DNA from: Aspergillus flavus
Taxonomy: Eukaryota; Ascomycota; Eurotiomycetes; Eurotiales; Aspergillaceae
Length of the DNA stretch: 64,000 bases
NCBI RefSeq assembly: GCF_009017415.1
Contig: NC_092408.1
Span: 4,278,001 to 4,342,000 of the forward strand
Reading direction: 5' to 3'
Every line of letters starts with the position of its first letter. Position 1 is the first letter of the stretch. Under the pieces are notes generated by a model. The model did no database searches. It was not told the origin of the DNA and saw nothing but the letters and a program-made list of their open reading frames with translations. Position numbers and translations under genes: made by a program. Of this stretch, positions 21,018 to 30,624 are shown in pieces.

Positions 21018-23418
21018 ATGGAGACATGGGACTCAAATTTACCCACAAAAACGAGTGAGGAGCAATCACAGCATGCACTAGCTTCGCGCCACAATACGTA
21101 AGTTCATATGTGATGGTTGGCATATCTATCGATAAAACTAACAATCAAGGAATAACAATAACCTACGAGCATGTCACTCCTGCCATATTTCCAAGGTGCG
21201 ATGCAACCAGCCAATCCCTGGTATGCCATGTTTGAGATGCCAAAAGGCCTGCAAACCATGCTTCCCCGTGGAGAAACCGCAGAAGAACCGTCAAGAAGTG
21301 AATGGCCGCATTCTGGAGATACAGTCTAAGATCGATAAAATGATATCAGCTGCTGTAAAACAGGAGGCCACTGATAACCGGACTCGCAACACGGAGTCCT
21401 TTCCAGCTGGGCCTACTGATTTGACTCCAATATCACATATTCCTGGGCAACATGGCTGGGGTTCATCTGTGGGGAATATCCCGCCAATACTCTCCAATGG
21501 TCAGTCCCTCTAGTACTAGTTACCCCGGGCTCAGTCCATTACTCACGTCTCTAACCACAAGCCAGTGGGCTCCGGGGTTGTGGATCTTAAAACCAGCATA
21601 CAGTCGATACTAGGCAAAAGCATCACTCCCTATCTTGATAATGCCACCACGGAAATTATCTTCAAACGCTATATCACAAATATGGCTCCCACATTCCCAG
21701 CCGTAGTCTTCCCTCCAGGCACAACGGCGGCCGATGTACGGAAGGACAACCCGATTCTCCTGTTAGCAATTCTTGACGTAGCGTCGTCTGGGTTCTGTGA
21801 GTTGGAGATTCAGCGAAGACTCCGAAAGCTGGTCGTGCAGACGTACGTTCATTGTATGCTACGCAGCGACCAATACACCCTCGGCTTACTGCAAGCATTG
21901 ATCGTTTCTGCCACATGGTATCGGTCAATTGAGCCTATGGAGCCGGGAGAGCAAATGGATATCTACCAAATTGGTCACACTGCTGCTAATATGGCATTGA
22001 TCATGGGACTGGGTGACAAATTGAATAATAAAAACAGGGAATCCTCAGCTTTGCCCGGGGAGGGACAGACCGACCGACGCCAAGCAGAGTTTCTTGGAGC
22101 TCGGAGGGTCTGGTTGGGATGTCACTATATTTGCTCGAAGTGGGTGATCGGAGTCGACGTCTACTAATGCGCTTGCTAACACTTCGTAGCACTTCTATGT
22201 CTCTACGGGCGCCGAACGTCATGAGATGGACCCACTGTATGGATGAATGTTTAGAATTTCTGGAAACCTCTCCTGATGCTTTCCCATCCGACAAGGTCCT
22301 GTGTCAGTACATTCGTCTACAGCGTATAACCGAAGAAGCTGCAATGCAACTATCACTTAAAGACTTTTCTGCTTCTCGGTCGTCACGGGCCATACAGATC
22401 CAAACATCGTATGCCTTGTCCAAGCGACAACTCTCTGACTGGCGTAACAGCATCCGTGAAGACGGTTTTGATGGCAAGCACTCTCTTCGCTTTTTCCATG
22501 AATCCTTGAAGTTGACTAATTATTCAATATTCTTATATAGGTGCACTACAACTCTCCTACTATTTCTCGTCCTTGTATCTAAACGAAGTTGCCTTCTGTA
22601 CAGCGTCTGAAAATCCCAGCTCTCACGCCGAAGCGCCGTCAGGAAATCAGACATCAGCTACCATCACCATTCCAGCAGACATATTCAGCGAATGCGTCGA
22701 GACCATAGATCACATATTCCGAGTTTTTACCTCGTTGGACATGTCTGCGATTCGAGTCTTACCAGCAGTGCATCTAATCCGGATGATCTACACCGCGCTC
22801 ATCCTAGTGAAGCTTCACTTTGCGGCCATCACATCGTCTAACGCAGATGCTCAACCACAAATAGACCGGCTTCAAGTCTCCAAGCCTTTGGCTTGTATCA
22901 TACAAATGTTCGCAGGGTGGGAACCACTATGGCCTGCTACCAAGCTGATGGCAGTCTTCCGTAGGATTCGGTCCTGGTTTGAAGATGACGATATGATGAA
23001 GCGGGATGGCTCATGGCTGAATGTGTGGAGACTTGGTCCTCCGTCTCTAAGTCCGCAGGATACCCAGTCCAGCACCGACTTGCTTGGGCCTGATGATGGG
23101 GCATTTCTCTCTCCTCGCTCGCAAGATCCGTCCTGGATGGTATCTGTGGACCCTAGCATCCTGGATACCATTCCCTTGTCGCTCAATCCTCCACTGGAAC
23201 TCAGTAATAGTGGGTTTACTCCTACAACAAGTGACTGCATGATTTCGAACATGATAGAGACAAGGGACACCGATGCTACCCTCAACATGGATCTAGAGTT
23301 GGAACAACTCCCAACCATATACTTCGACTCACACAGTCCACAGCTACCATTATCCCATGACTCAAATGCCGGCATTTACGAAAGTTCCGGGGCTGAAAAT
23401 ACACGGACAAACGACTAA
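21018..23418 (+). CDS. Zn2Cys6 fungal-specific transcription factor
   Basis: Exons 21018-21097, 21150-21499, 21566-22139, 22190-22455 and 22541-23418 give 715 residues. The DNA-binding cluster C-x2-C-x6-C-x8-C-x2-C-x6-C is at about residues 34-64 and only appears whole when exons 1 and 2 are joined. A short helix (RILEIQSKIDKMISAAVKQE) follows, a possible dimerisation element. The middle (about residues 160-520) matches the fungal-specific transcription-factor domain in style: tryptophan and Leu-rich helices, and LQLSYYFSSLYLNEVAFCT. The fourth intron is the uncertain one: acceptor TATAG at 22540 with branch site TTGACTAAT is strong, the donor (GTGAAG, 22456) is inferred from phase. Without it the frame would break. 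The acidic C-terminus may activate transcription. Targets are unknown; neighbours are two SDR genes and a second regulator. Confidence 0.8.
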
Positions 23419-23628
23419 TGTCATTAAAACTATTATTTCTTGACAAGAATTAAGGTTCGCAACTCTCGATATAAATAACATCAATAGTATCTACCATTTC
23501 GTCAAATAGTGCACAAAGAGACGCGTAGTATAATGGCGGTTTCTTCCATCTTCGTACGCTGTCTTTCTCGACGCAGGATGAATCAGTCTGATACGTGGAA
23601 GACGCTCATGATAGTCCCAGCTAACCAA

Positions 23629-24644
23629 TTACCACTTTTCAACATAAGGCCTCAGATCCAGCTCAAAGCCCCACGTCGTCCTCGGCTGGGTATGCAAATG
23701 CCAATACGAATCCGCAATCTACAAAACACAATCAGCCTTTCCCTCATTCATTCAAAACCCAACCCACAAAGAAGACGAAGGAAAAAAGGCAGAAAGAAGA
23801 AGAGAAAACTCACTGCCGCAGGATCCAACTTGGCATCCTCATGCTCAAAAGTCCACGCCTTAGTCCTAGGGATATCAATCACGCCATCAATAATAACATG
23901 CGAGACATGGACACCCTTGGGCCCGAACTCGCGAGCAAGACTCTGCGCCAACGCCCGAAGGGCAAACTTTCCCGATGCGAAGGCCGAGAACGACGCCGAG
24001 CCTTTCAGACTAGCAGTTGCGCCGGTGAAAATTAGTGTAGGTGGGTGTTGGAGTCCGGTTGCCTTTTGAAGGAGAGGGAGGGTGCGTTGGGCGAAGTTGA
24101 AGCCACCTTTTCTGTTCTTTTTGTTAGAGAATACTATTCCTTGTCGAGAGACTAGAGAATGAAAAGAATAGGATAGGATAGGATAGAAAAACAAACCCCT
24201 GACTCTCAAACCCCGAAGCGAATTCCTCCTCCGTCAACTCCAGGAACGGCTTGCGGACGAATCCGCCCCCGGAGTTAAATACAGCTGCTGCTAGTGTCGA
24301 TCCACCATATTTCTCGTTGATCTTCTCAAATGCAGATTTGACACTGTTTGTGTCTGATAGATCAGCACTAATACCTGCTGCTTGGCCGCCGTTTGCGTTG
24401 ATTTCGTCGACGACGGGCGTGAAGTTTGCCGGGTTACGAGCTAGTAGAACCACGGAGTAGGCTTGGGCGAATTTGCGGGCGATTGAGGCGCCCTTTTTAC
24501 TCTTTTGTTAGTGGCGCCTCATTAAGTTCATTCAGTGTGTTGGTTGGGGGATTGGTTATTGATGGTGGGGATGATGTGGGGTGATTGATGACATACAGTT
24601 CCTGGACCGACGCCAGCGATGATAGCGAAGGGTTTGCTGGCCAT
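23629..24644 (-). CDS. SDR-family oxidoreductase with Phe in place of the catalytic Tyr
   Basis: Exons (minus) 24644-24597, 24492-24197, 24111-23814 and 23718-23629 join in frame to 243 residues. The start MASKPFAIIAGVGPGTGASI holds the Gly-rich NAD(P)-binding motif, completed across intron 1. ISADLSD and AVFNSGGGF match the Rossmann core. At the active site SFSAFASGKFALRALAQSLA, Lys is kept but the position four before it is Phe, not Tyr. The last exon encodes ADSYWHLHTQPRTTWGFELD, then LRPYVEKW, a C-terminus I associate with a defined fungal and bacterial SDR subgroup. The reaction is unknown. Both SDR genes in this part of the window have lost the canonical tyrosine, in different ways. The gene is convergent with the Zn2Cys6 gene; their ends are 210 bp apart. 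Confidence 0.85.
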
Positions 24645-25342
24645 TGTTTCTTTATCTCTTTACCTTGTACTGTTATTGTTCTTTTATTTCAGATCGAGAC
24701 AGAAATTAATTTGAATAACACATGGGAAACCGATCTACTTATACCAACCTAGTGTCGTGATTTCCCTCGGCGTTTGGTTCATGCCGATGCTTAGAAATCG
24801 ATGCGGAGGTTATTTGTGATTTTCTCATCCGTCACTGCGGTGATATCATCGTTTCTGCTGATGTAACTGGGCCGTATTGGTGGGGAAGATTGATAATGGG
24901 TTTCTTTATAGGAAGAGAGCTAATTGTTTTTTTGTGATTAGTGTACAGACCCTGTTTCGGTGTTTGCTGGGATATTTGGTATAATTGTGGTTGGGGCTTC
25001 AAACACCGAGATAGCGGCGTCTAATTGTCTATGGAATTTATATTATAGTATTAATATGGGTATGAATTTGACACTTTCTTGAATCTAACTTCTGGGTACT
25101 GAAGTAGAGGCTGAATTAGGTCGGCTTGTTATACATGCTGACTTCGAAGTGGACCTTCCAAGTGATAGGTTACTGCTTAGTATAAATAGCACAAGAGAAA
25201 CTTTTCGAGATAGCTTTCATACATCCTAACAAAAACAAATCATGCCATTCATAACATACCCTACCGAAAATCTATCACCAAAAAACACCTTTTAGGGGAT
25301 ATTAAGTAAGACCCGAAAACCAGACCCAGAAAGAAAATGCCA
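24645..25342. other. Spacer, no gene recognised
   Basis: Promoter side of the SDR gene, then AT-rich sequence to the 3' end of DRE2. No frame of note. Confidence 0.5.
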
Positions 25343-26347
25343 TCACAGCTGAACCATATCATTCATAATCTTGACCTCCTCGCCGGGCTTGAACGGCGGC
25401 AGGCCAATGTACGGACAGCTGGAGCAACGGAACGCATCACCGAGCGAGCAGCTGTTGCACGAGCTCGTCTTGCCCTGCACGGTGAAGTCTAGCTCGTCGT
25501 TCAGATCGTCTGTGTTCAGCTTCAGAATGTTGAGATCTTGAGCGGCCTTTGCCTCACGTGCGCGGTCTTCCTCCTCGAGTTGACTGGCTAGACCGCAGGT
25601 GCAGTCCTTGCAGGGACGCCGGCGCTTCTTGGCGGTCTCTGGGACGCAGTTTTGGGCTGTAGGAATTATAGTCAATAAGATGTTTAACCAGAAAATAGAA
25701 TATAGGAAGGGAAACTCACGTCGTGGAAGAGGTCTCTTCAAATCATCGTCCGAAAGCAATGCATCCTCATCAATCAACTCGTCATCGTTGTTCTGAGCCG
25801 GATCGAACATTCCCACGCCGTTTGTGCTAGCTCCGTTCGTAGCCACTCCATTCTGAACCCCGTTCACTCCATTGGTCTTATCCTTCTTCTTCCTGCCACC
25901 CAACTTCAACGGCACAGCAGCCTCCTGCACCGGCTTCTCAAACCCACCATCCTTCTCCACCAGCCCCGCCAAGATAGCCTCCAACCCCTCACTAGCCCCC
26001 AAACTCCCCTGCTGCAGCTGCAATCTAGCGCCCGCCTTCATCGCCGGTACCAAAGCGGTATAAACATCCCGAGTCAACAACCGCACAGCCTCATCCGACT
26101 GCGCATCCGTCAACACCAGCACAAGGTCATATGTATTGGGAGGAAGGGAGACGAAGCCTGCAGACAGGCGATCGAGCATCTGGAGATCGGTCGAGGAGCG
26201 ATCGAAGGTCGAGAAAACATCACGGAGTTTCTCTTCGTGGGCGGCGACGGAGGGAGGGGCAAGGAGGAGGTTGCGCTTTTGACTGCCGTTTGATTGAGGT
26301 GGGGTGGGGAGGTCGATGTCGACGGAGGTGTCGATTGTGATGGACAT
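25343..26347 (-). CDS. DRE2: Dre2/anamorsin (CIAPIN1), cytosolic Fe-S cluster assembly
   Basis: Exons (minus) 26347-25720 and 25656-25343, split by a 63-nt intron (GTGAGT...CTACAG), give 313 residues. The N-terminal half is the methyltransferase-like domain ([20 protein letters not shown]). A disordered linker rich in Asn and Gly follows. The C-terminal half holds both iron-sulfur motifs: C-x11-C-x2-C-x-C (from CVPETAKK to KDCTCG) and C-x2-C-x7-C-x2-C ([15 protein letters not shown]). Dre2 works with the diflavin reductase Tah18 to pass electrons to the cytosolic iron-sulfur assembly machinery; it is essential in yeast. All cluster cysteines are present. ATG 26347 (MSITIDTS) is used because sequence upstream of it in the same frame looks like leader. 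The length is normal for Aspergillus-type Dre2. Confidence 0.97.
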   Translation of the reverse strand: MSITIDTSVDIDLPTPPQSNGSQKRNLLLAPPSVAAHEEKLRDVFSTFDRSSTDLQMLDRLSAGFVSLPPNTYDLVLVLTDAQSDEAVRLLTRDVYTALVPAMKAGARLQLQQGSLGASEGLEAILAGLVEKDGGFEKPVQEAAVPLKLGGRKKKDKTNGVNGVQNGVATNGASTNGVGMFDPAQNNDDELIDEDALLSDDDLKRPLPRREFPFLYSIFWLNILLTIIPTAQNCVPETAKKRRRPCKDCTCGLASQLEEEDRAREAKAAQDLNILKLNTDDLNDELDFTVQGKTSSCNSCSLGDAFRCSSCPYIGLPPFKPGEEVKIMNDMVQL

Positions 26348-26869
26348 TTTGGAATAATTAGTTTGGTTCACCTCCTTGTTGTTTTCTGTGGTTTGTTTCC
26401 TTGGTCCTGTGTGTGTTCCGAGGGTAAATAGATGGGGAGTAGAAGGTAGACGTGAGTTTGGATTGGAGAAAAGAAAGTTGGACAGGATGCCCTTCCCTTA
26501 TCAATTATTAGGATCTTTGGTGGGATGAAAGATTGGTGGCGGTTTTGGGTGCCTGATTTGTCAGGTGGATACCGATCCGATAGCGGAGATGGAATCAGGG
26601 ACGAGGCTTTACTAATGCGTGAGTCACTGGAGGGTGGGGGATTATATACCTAGTTTGATTCTAGTTAGACGGTGTCTCTCATTTCACTTTCCTTTTAATT
26701 ACACAGGGCGTGGGTGGTTCGTTGAGATTCGCTATGATCTGGAAAGATGCGATCCATTACCTAACAAGGTCAAAGTCTCTTCTTATCAATCAGAGCACAT
26801 GACCTTGTTGGTTTCTGAAAACGGATATCTGATCCAGCCAGTCACTAACAGCCTCAGGCATAAAGTTAT
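26348..26869. other. Promoter of DRE2 and spacer
   Basis: No gene recognised. A plus-strand frame of 85 codons (26619-26876) runs into the duplicated block that starts near 26870 and is probably chance. Confidence 0.5.
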
Positions 26870-27080
26870 AGCATAAGGCACCAATGCACCTCCTTATCGA
26901 TAAGCTAAATGTATTCGCTACTTCTATATCACAACATGATCTGTCGCCATATCCATACATAATATTCCTTATCCCTTGTATATTTGCAACAATATCTATA
27001 CAAATACCTATCATCTCAAACAGGGATTCATAACAGAATGTTCTCCGAGTCCCCGTTCTCTCGGGGCCTCTGCAAGAACC
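26870..27080 (+). repeat. Diverged partial copy of the BCD1 promoter and gene start
   Basis: The sequence matches 32183-32420 in order: CCTTATCGATAAGCTAAATG, then the AACATGAYCTGTCGCCA block, TCCATACWTAATATT, and AACAGAAtg-TCTCCGA at the start codon, followed by a similar pyrimidine-rich stretch and CCTCTGCA. BCD1 has its ATG here; in this copy the frame is lost within a few codons and nothing of the zinc finger remains. It is part of a scrambled duplication (see 27205-27390). Confidence 0.75.
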
Positions 27081-27204
27081 GGTGCTCTTTCTCCGCAATA
27101 CGGGATGCTTGGGCTTTCGGTTCCTGGATACCTAGGTCGTGTTGACTCAGGTCCTTTCATTTGTTGATCATCATCGCTCGGTCATCAGCGGGAGTTACGG
27201 GAGT

Positions 27205-27390
27205 TGTAACACGGATTCATCGTCCTGTGCTCTGTCGCCGCCATACCGGCTATTTCGTATGCTGGCTTTGGATTCGATGGGAGCTATTTTCTCATGCTCA
27301 GATTGACCAGGCTTAAATCAGATGCGTCCACGTTCCAGAGCTCGAAGTAGGGTTCGGAAATCCTCGGAAACGATGCTCTCTCGATGTCCT
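27205..27390 (-). pseudogene. Diverged fragment of the coiled-coil gene's C-terminal region
   Basis: About 175 bp match 34872-35043 of the intact coiled-coil gene at roughly 85-90 per cent by eye, with shared runs such as TTTGGATTCGATGGGAG and GCTCGAAGTAGGGTTC. Most differences are transitions. Together with the block at 26870 it looks like a copy of the 32.2-35.1 kb locus from which about 2.4 kb has been lost. Confidence 0.75.
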
Positions 27391-27719
27391 GGTCTCCAAT
27401 TGCATCAAGCTGAGGTCGGAATGTAAGGAGGTAACATGCTCGGGGTCGACCAGGCGTATGTCAGTTCCTAGTCGAACAATCCGACGTCCTGGAGCCTGGT
27501 ATCACATCACAGACGGAATGGGGACGAGGGTTCTCAACCTTCCACAATACGTACCGGTGTGTCATTAACCTTATTATGGAAGATTGAGGCTATTCCAGTG
27601 TGAACATCCTTAAGAGCTGTTCCACTGGGACTCCTGGCTATTAAAATGGAATTCTTCTATTCTTAGAATAATAACTAGGACCTAGAAACCAGAAGCAGTA
27701 TTAGTAATGTTCAGCCTGA

Positions 27720-28034
27720 TAATCTATACTATACTAGAGATATTCTACCAGTCAGAGTTAAAAATCTGCAAAGAAGGGCTGCTTACTTCTGTTACCAAGC
27801 TACTCTAAAGCGGCGGATTCTGCTCATTGTCTGGTGGACAGTACTGGCCAGTTCTGGTGGTATCGGCACACTGCTCTCAAACTCCTTACTCTTCTAGATA
27901 TGGTAGAGCTGCTCTAGCTATTTCACTGCACCCTTCTCATTGGCATTGAGATTGTAGAGGTCATGGGATTGGACTGGGTGGTCAAGATCATAGGTGTCGA
28001 GAAGTTGAAGGTATTCATCCCAGTGAGACGACAT
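27720..28034 (-). pseudogene. Dead gene with RIP-like stop codons (family not recognised)
   Basis: From ATG 28034 one minus-strand frame reads MSSHWDEYLQLLDTYDLDHP, then YNLNANEKGAVK, a stop, LEQLYHI, a stop, KSKEFESSVPIPPELASTVH, QTMSRIRRFRVAW, a stop, QK, a stop, AALLCRFL. The steady protein-like composition across four in-frame stops (TAG, TAG, TAA, TAA) marks it as a former gene. A core promoter with TATAAATA lies at about 28140. I do not recognise the family; there is no membrane segment. All four stops can arise from CAG or CAA by C to T at CpA, the change made by repeat-induced point mutation, but ordinary decay is not excluded. Confidence 0.6.
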
Positions 28035-28284
28035 ATTGATGAGAGAATGCCTGTGTAGTGAGGACACGGCAGATCTGTATGTAAAATGAAATTGCTTCGG
28101 TGACCGGTCGAAGCAACTGGTTGTGTTGGGGGCCGAGTATTTATACCAGGTGATCTGGGAGGAGTGACTGGTAGAGTCTCATCAGTTGGCAGTCCTTGCA
28201 GAAGATGATCGGATAACCATCAGTTTAACATTTCCAGTACCGGCTGTATACGCCTATGTATGCTTTGGCGTCAGTTCCATGAAG

Positions 28285-28592
28285 CAGAAAAAGTGATCCA
28301 TACAGGGTCTTAGAAGCTCTCACGTTCCTTTAACAAGGATAACGCGTCTTCCATCCTGCTTAACTCAGACCGATGTTCAGGTAGAAAAACAACTTCCGTT
28401 GCTTTAATCATCTTTCCTCCCTGGTCCACGAGTTCCATGTAAGGGGTTCACGGCCGAATCAAAGTCGTGAACCCAATTGTGTGCCCGCTCAAGATAGGTT
28501 CTATGCCGACAGGCGTACGCTACCGATACTTCGTCCAGCCTTACTTCCGCGTGTGGCCAATCCCCTTCGATGCTTTGATAATATGTACACAC
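28285..28592 (-). repeat. Copy 1 of a local duplicated segment with a CxHRTYLERAHNWV-like coding trace
   Basis: Minus-strand frame 28592-28404 (62 codons) includes VSVAYACRHRTYLERAHNWV. A second, more AT-rich version lies at 29838-29990, sharing GACAGGCGTAC, a CCGCTYAAGA block and GATCYxTAxAGGxTC blocks in the same order. It was probably part of a gene; the family is unknown. Confidence 0.5.
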
Positions 28593-28899
28593 ATGCCTTA
28601 GGCGGAATCAGAATTGGAGTTGAGGTCCCCATTGTTGATGACACGGATGACTTCGTCCTTAAGGTTATAATGGCTAAGAGTACTTTCAGTTTGCACTCTT
28701 CAAGTTGCTATTACCGATATCAAGACGCCCAAGCATGAAGTTCTCACAATTTTGCCTTTTCTGAAGGTTTTACGGATCGTAGGCAGTTTGTGGGAAGCAT
28801 CTCAGGGTTAGGACAAGCTAGTTCGTAGAACGTAGACTGTTAGCCAGTGAACTTTCTGGTCTAGGTGGAAGACCTTTATGTTGGAGAATATTACTTCCA

Positions 28900-29294
28900 G
28901 GGTCATGAAAGAGGACTCCACAGTATCAAAACACTTGATGCATGGGACAACTCAATGTTGCCGGATATCATGCCGTCGTGCTTTGACAGGGTGTTATGGG
29001 CAGCTCCAAACACCGCCTAATATGGTAGAAGCATAACGCTTTCTACCAAGCTTCCAGACCTCAGTAATTGACTTGTGTGCCCGGCTGGGGCTGACGTACA
29101 GTATTCAATCGCTTTCCAATAGCCTGGAAGCGTTGCTCAATGGCATCGAACCGCTGGTCCATCATTTCTTTGATGTTGTTAAAGCGACTCATGCTCTCAT
29201 TCTAGAGGCAGTTCGCTATGTCATAGAATTTCTCGAAGTGGGCTCTGCTCTCTTCTTGGAGGCGACTCAGAACCTCTAGGATGTTGTTTTCCAT
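28900..29294 (-). pseudogene. Dead coiled-coil protein gene
   Basis: From ATG 29294 the minus strand encodes MENNILEVLSRLQEESRAHF, EKFYDIANCL, a TAG, then NESMSRFNNIKEMMDQRFDA and IEQRFQAIGKRLNTV, a clear heptad-like coiled coil. A good donor (GTACGT) follows, and further stops appear downstream in every frame tried. It resembles in style the coiled-coil gene at 34750-36317 (RSDVDRL...IDQIQSDIENV), but I could not align them directly. The internal TAG fits CAG to TAG, RIP-like. Confidence 0.55.
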
Positions 29295-29449
29295 CCTGAA
29301 AGTATGGGTACAAGAAACAGGCAGATGTGTTTGTATTTATATGGTGATTATTGGTAGTGATATTATGATTATCGTGGACGATTATTGCATGTTGTTATTA
29401 TTGTTATTAACAGTTGAAGACGACTCATGTGAGCAAGAAGCACGTTCAT

Positions 29450-29680
29450 ACCCACATCATGATGACTTCAGTTCCTCTGATCTAGGCAAGAACCCAATAT
29501 CCTCAGATATCTAATATGGTTATAAGAAACCGTTGGTAAATAAAGTGTCCAAGGCGCGACCTTGATGTCCATGGCATCTTGGTCGAGTGGGCATGAGAGG
29601 AACTAATGGACCTCCTTATGATAAGCTAAATATACCCTGATTTTTCTTCCCCTTGACTCCACTCATTATAAAACTTGTTA
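29450..29680 (+). repeat. Third diverged copy of the BCD1 upstream block
   Basis: It shares GATGACTTCA/GTGACTTCA, TGATCTAGGCAAGAA, CCTCAG and AATGGACCTCCTTAT-GATAAGCTAAATATA with 32125-32220, in the same order and spacing. It then runs into very AT-rich sequence without a gene start. Confidence 0.65.
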
Positions 29681-30624
29681 TCTATGAATTATACTATCAG
29701 TGTGAATATTCCTGGATATTACCGCCGGGACTTTTAGCTAATAACTATCTATTCAATATTGCGAGAATTGACTCTCGCAAAATATGGTAATCCCTATATA
29801 TATCTATATAAATCTTAATATTAGATTTATAACGTAGAAAAGCTGATCTGTATAGGATCCTGGAAGCTCTTATATTCTCAGCCAGATTAAAGTTATTAAC
29901 CTAATCATGTACCCGCTTAAGACACGTTTTATACTGACAGGCGTACCCATCTAGCAAAGGTTTTTCAACGCCAGGTAATTCCGGATCCAATTGAATATTC
30001 TCATATCACTTCACTTCTCCTAAGCATTCCTTGACATGTTCAGAACTGGTGAATCACATACATTAACCGGTCGAATATTTCGTAGGATCGGGGGCTTCCG
30101 GGCTTCTGTCCGGCATCGAAGTGGTGTATCTAGACTTCCTTGAAGACAGATACTGCACTCAAGCTTCCCACTATCAGGTTTTCTCACTCCGGAAATAACA
30201 AGTTAACTGTTTTACATATCTCCTTTAGCAGCAAGTTCAATATTGCATGTCGACTGATAGGAAACCGAGCTGCTGAGTTCGACTTGCGAAGTATATCTTG
30301 TGTATTCGCGTACTTGAAACGGTTATATTTTGGGGCGCAGGTTATATAATGATGAAACCGAAATGGACACCTCAGGTAGAGAGGGTTAGTACAGCAAGTT
30401 AGGGTTACGAGTAGTACATACATAGTATGTCATTTTCCCATCATCCTCTCTGCTTAGCACTGTTGCCTCAAGACTTTTCCTCATTGCCCGCTACTTCTCT
30501 TTCTTCACCTGTATCTATCTTAAATTTACTCTTTACCCGCTGACCTCGATCTGTTGAATCTTAGCCACTTCACACCTCTCAATCTAAACACCCACATAGT
30601 ACAGCTAATACCACTTAAGTTCTC
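29681..30624. other. AT-rich repeat remnants and promoter of the HNH gene
   Basis: Includes the AT-shifted second copy (29838-29990) of the segment at 28285-28592. No open gene is recognised; the last 150 bp are the presumed promoter and leader of the HNH-type gene. Confidence 0.4.

Noticed and set aside
23509..24069. 186-codon plus-strand frame
   Set aside because: It lies over the last exons of the minus-strand SDR gene, whose exons, motifs and splice sites are all in order.
30405..30411. TTAGGGTTAC near 30400 as a telomere-repeat remnant
   Set aside because: Only one TTAGGG unit is present; a single hexamer is expected by chance.
26870..30624. Intact transposon or integrated virus as the source of the repeats
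   Set aside because: No transposase, reverse transcriptase, integrase or capsid-like sequence and no clear terminal repeats; matches are to local host genes and their promoters.
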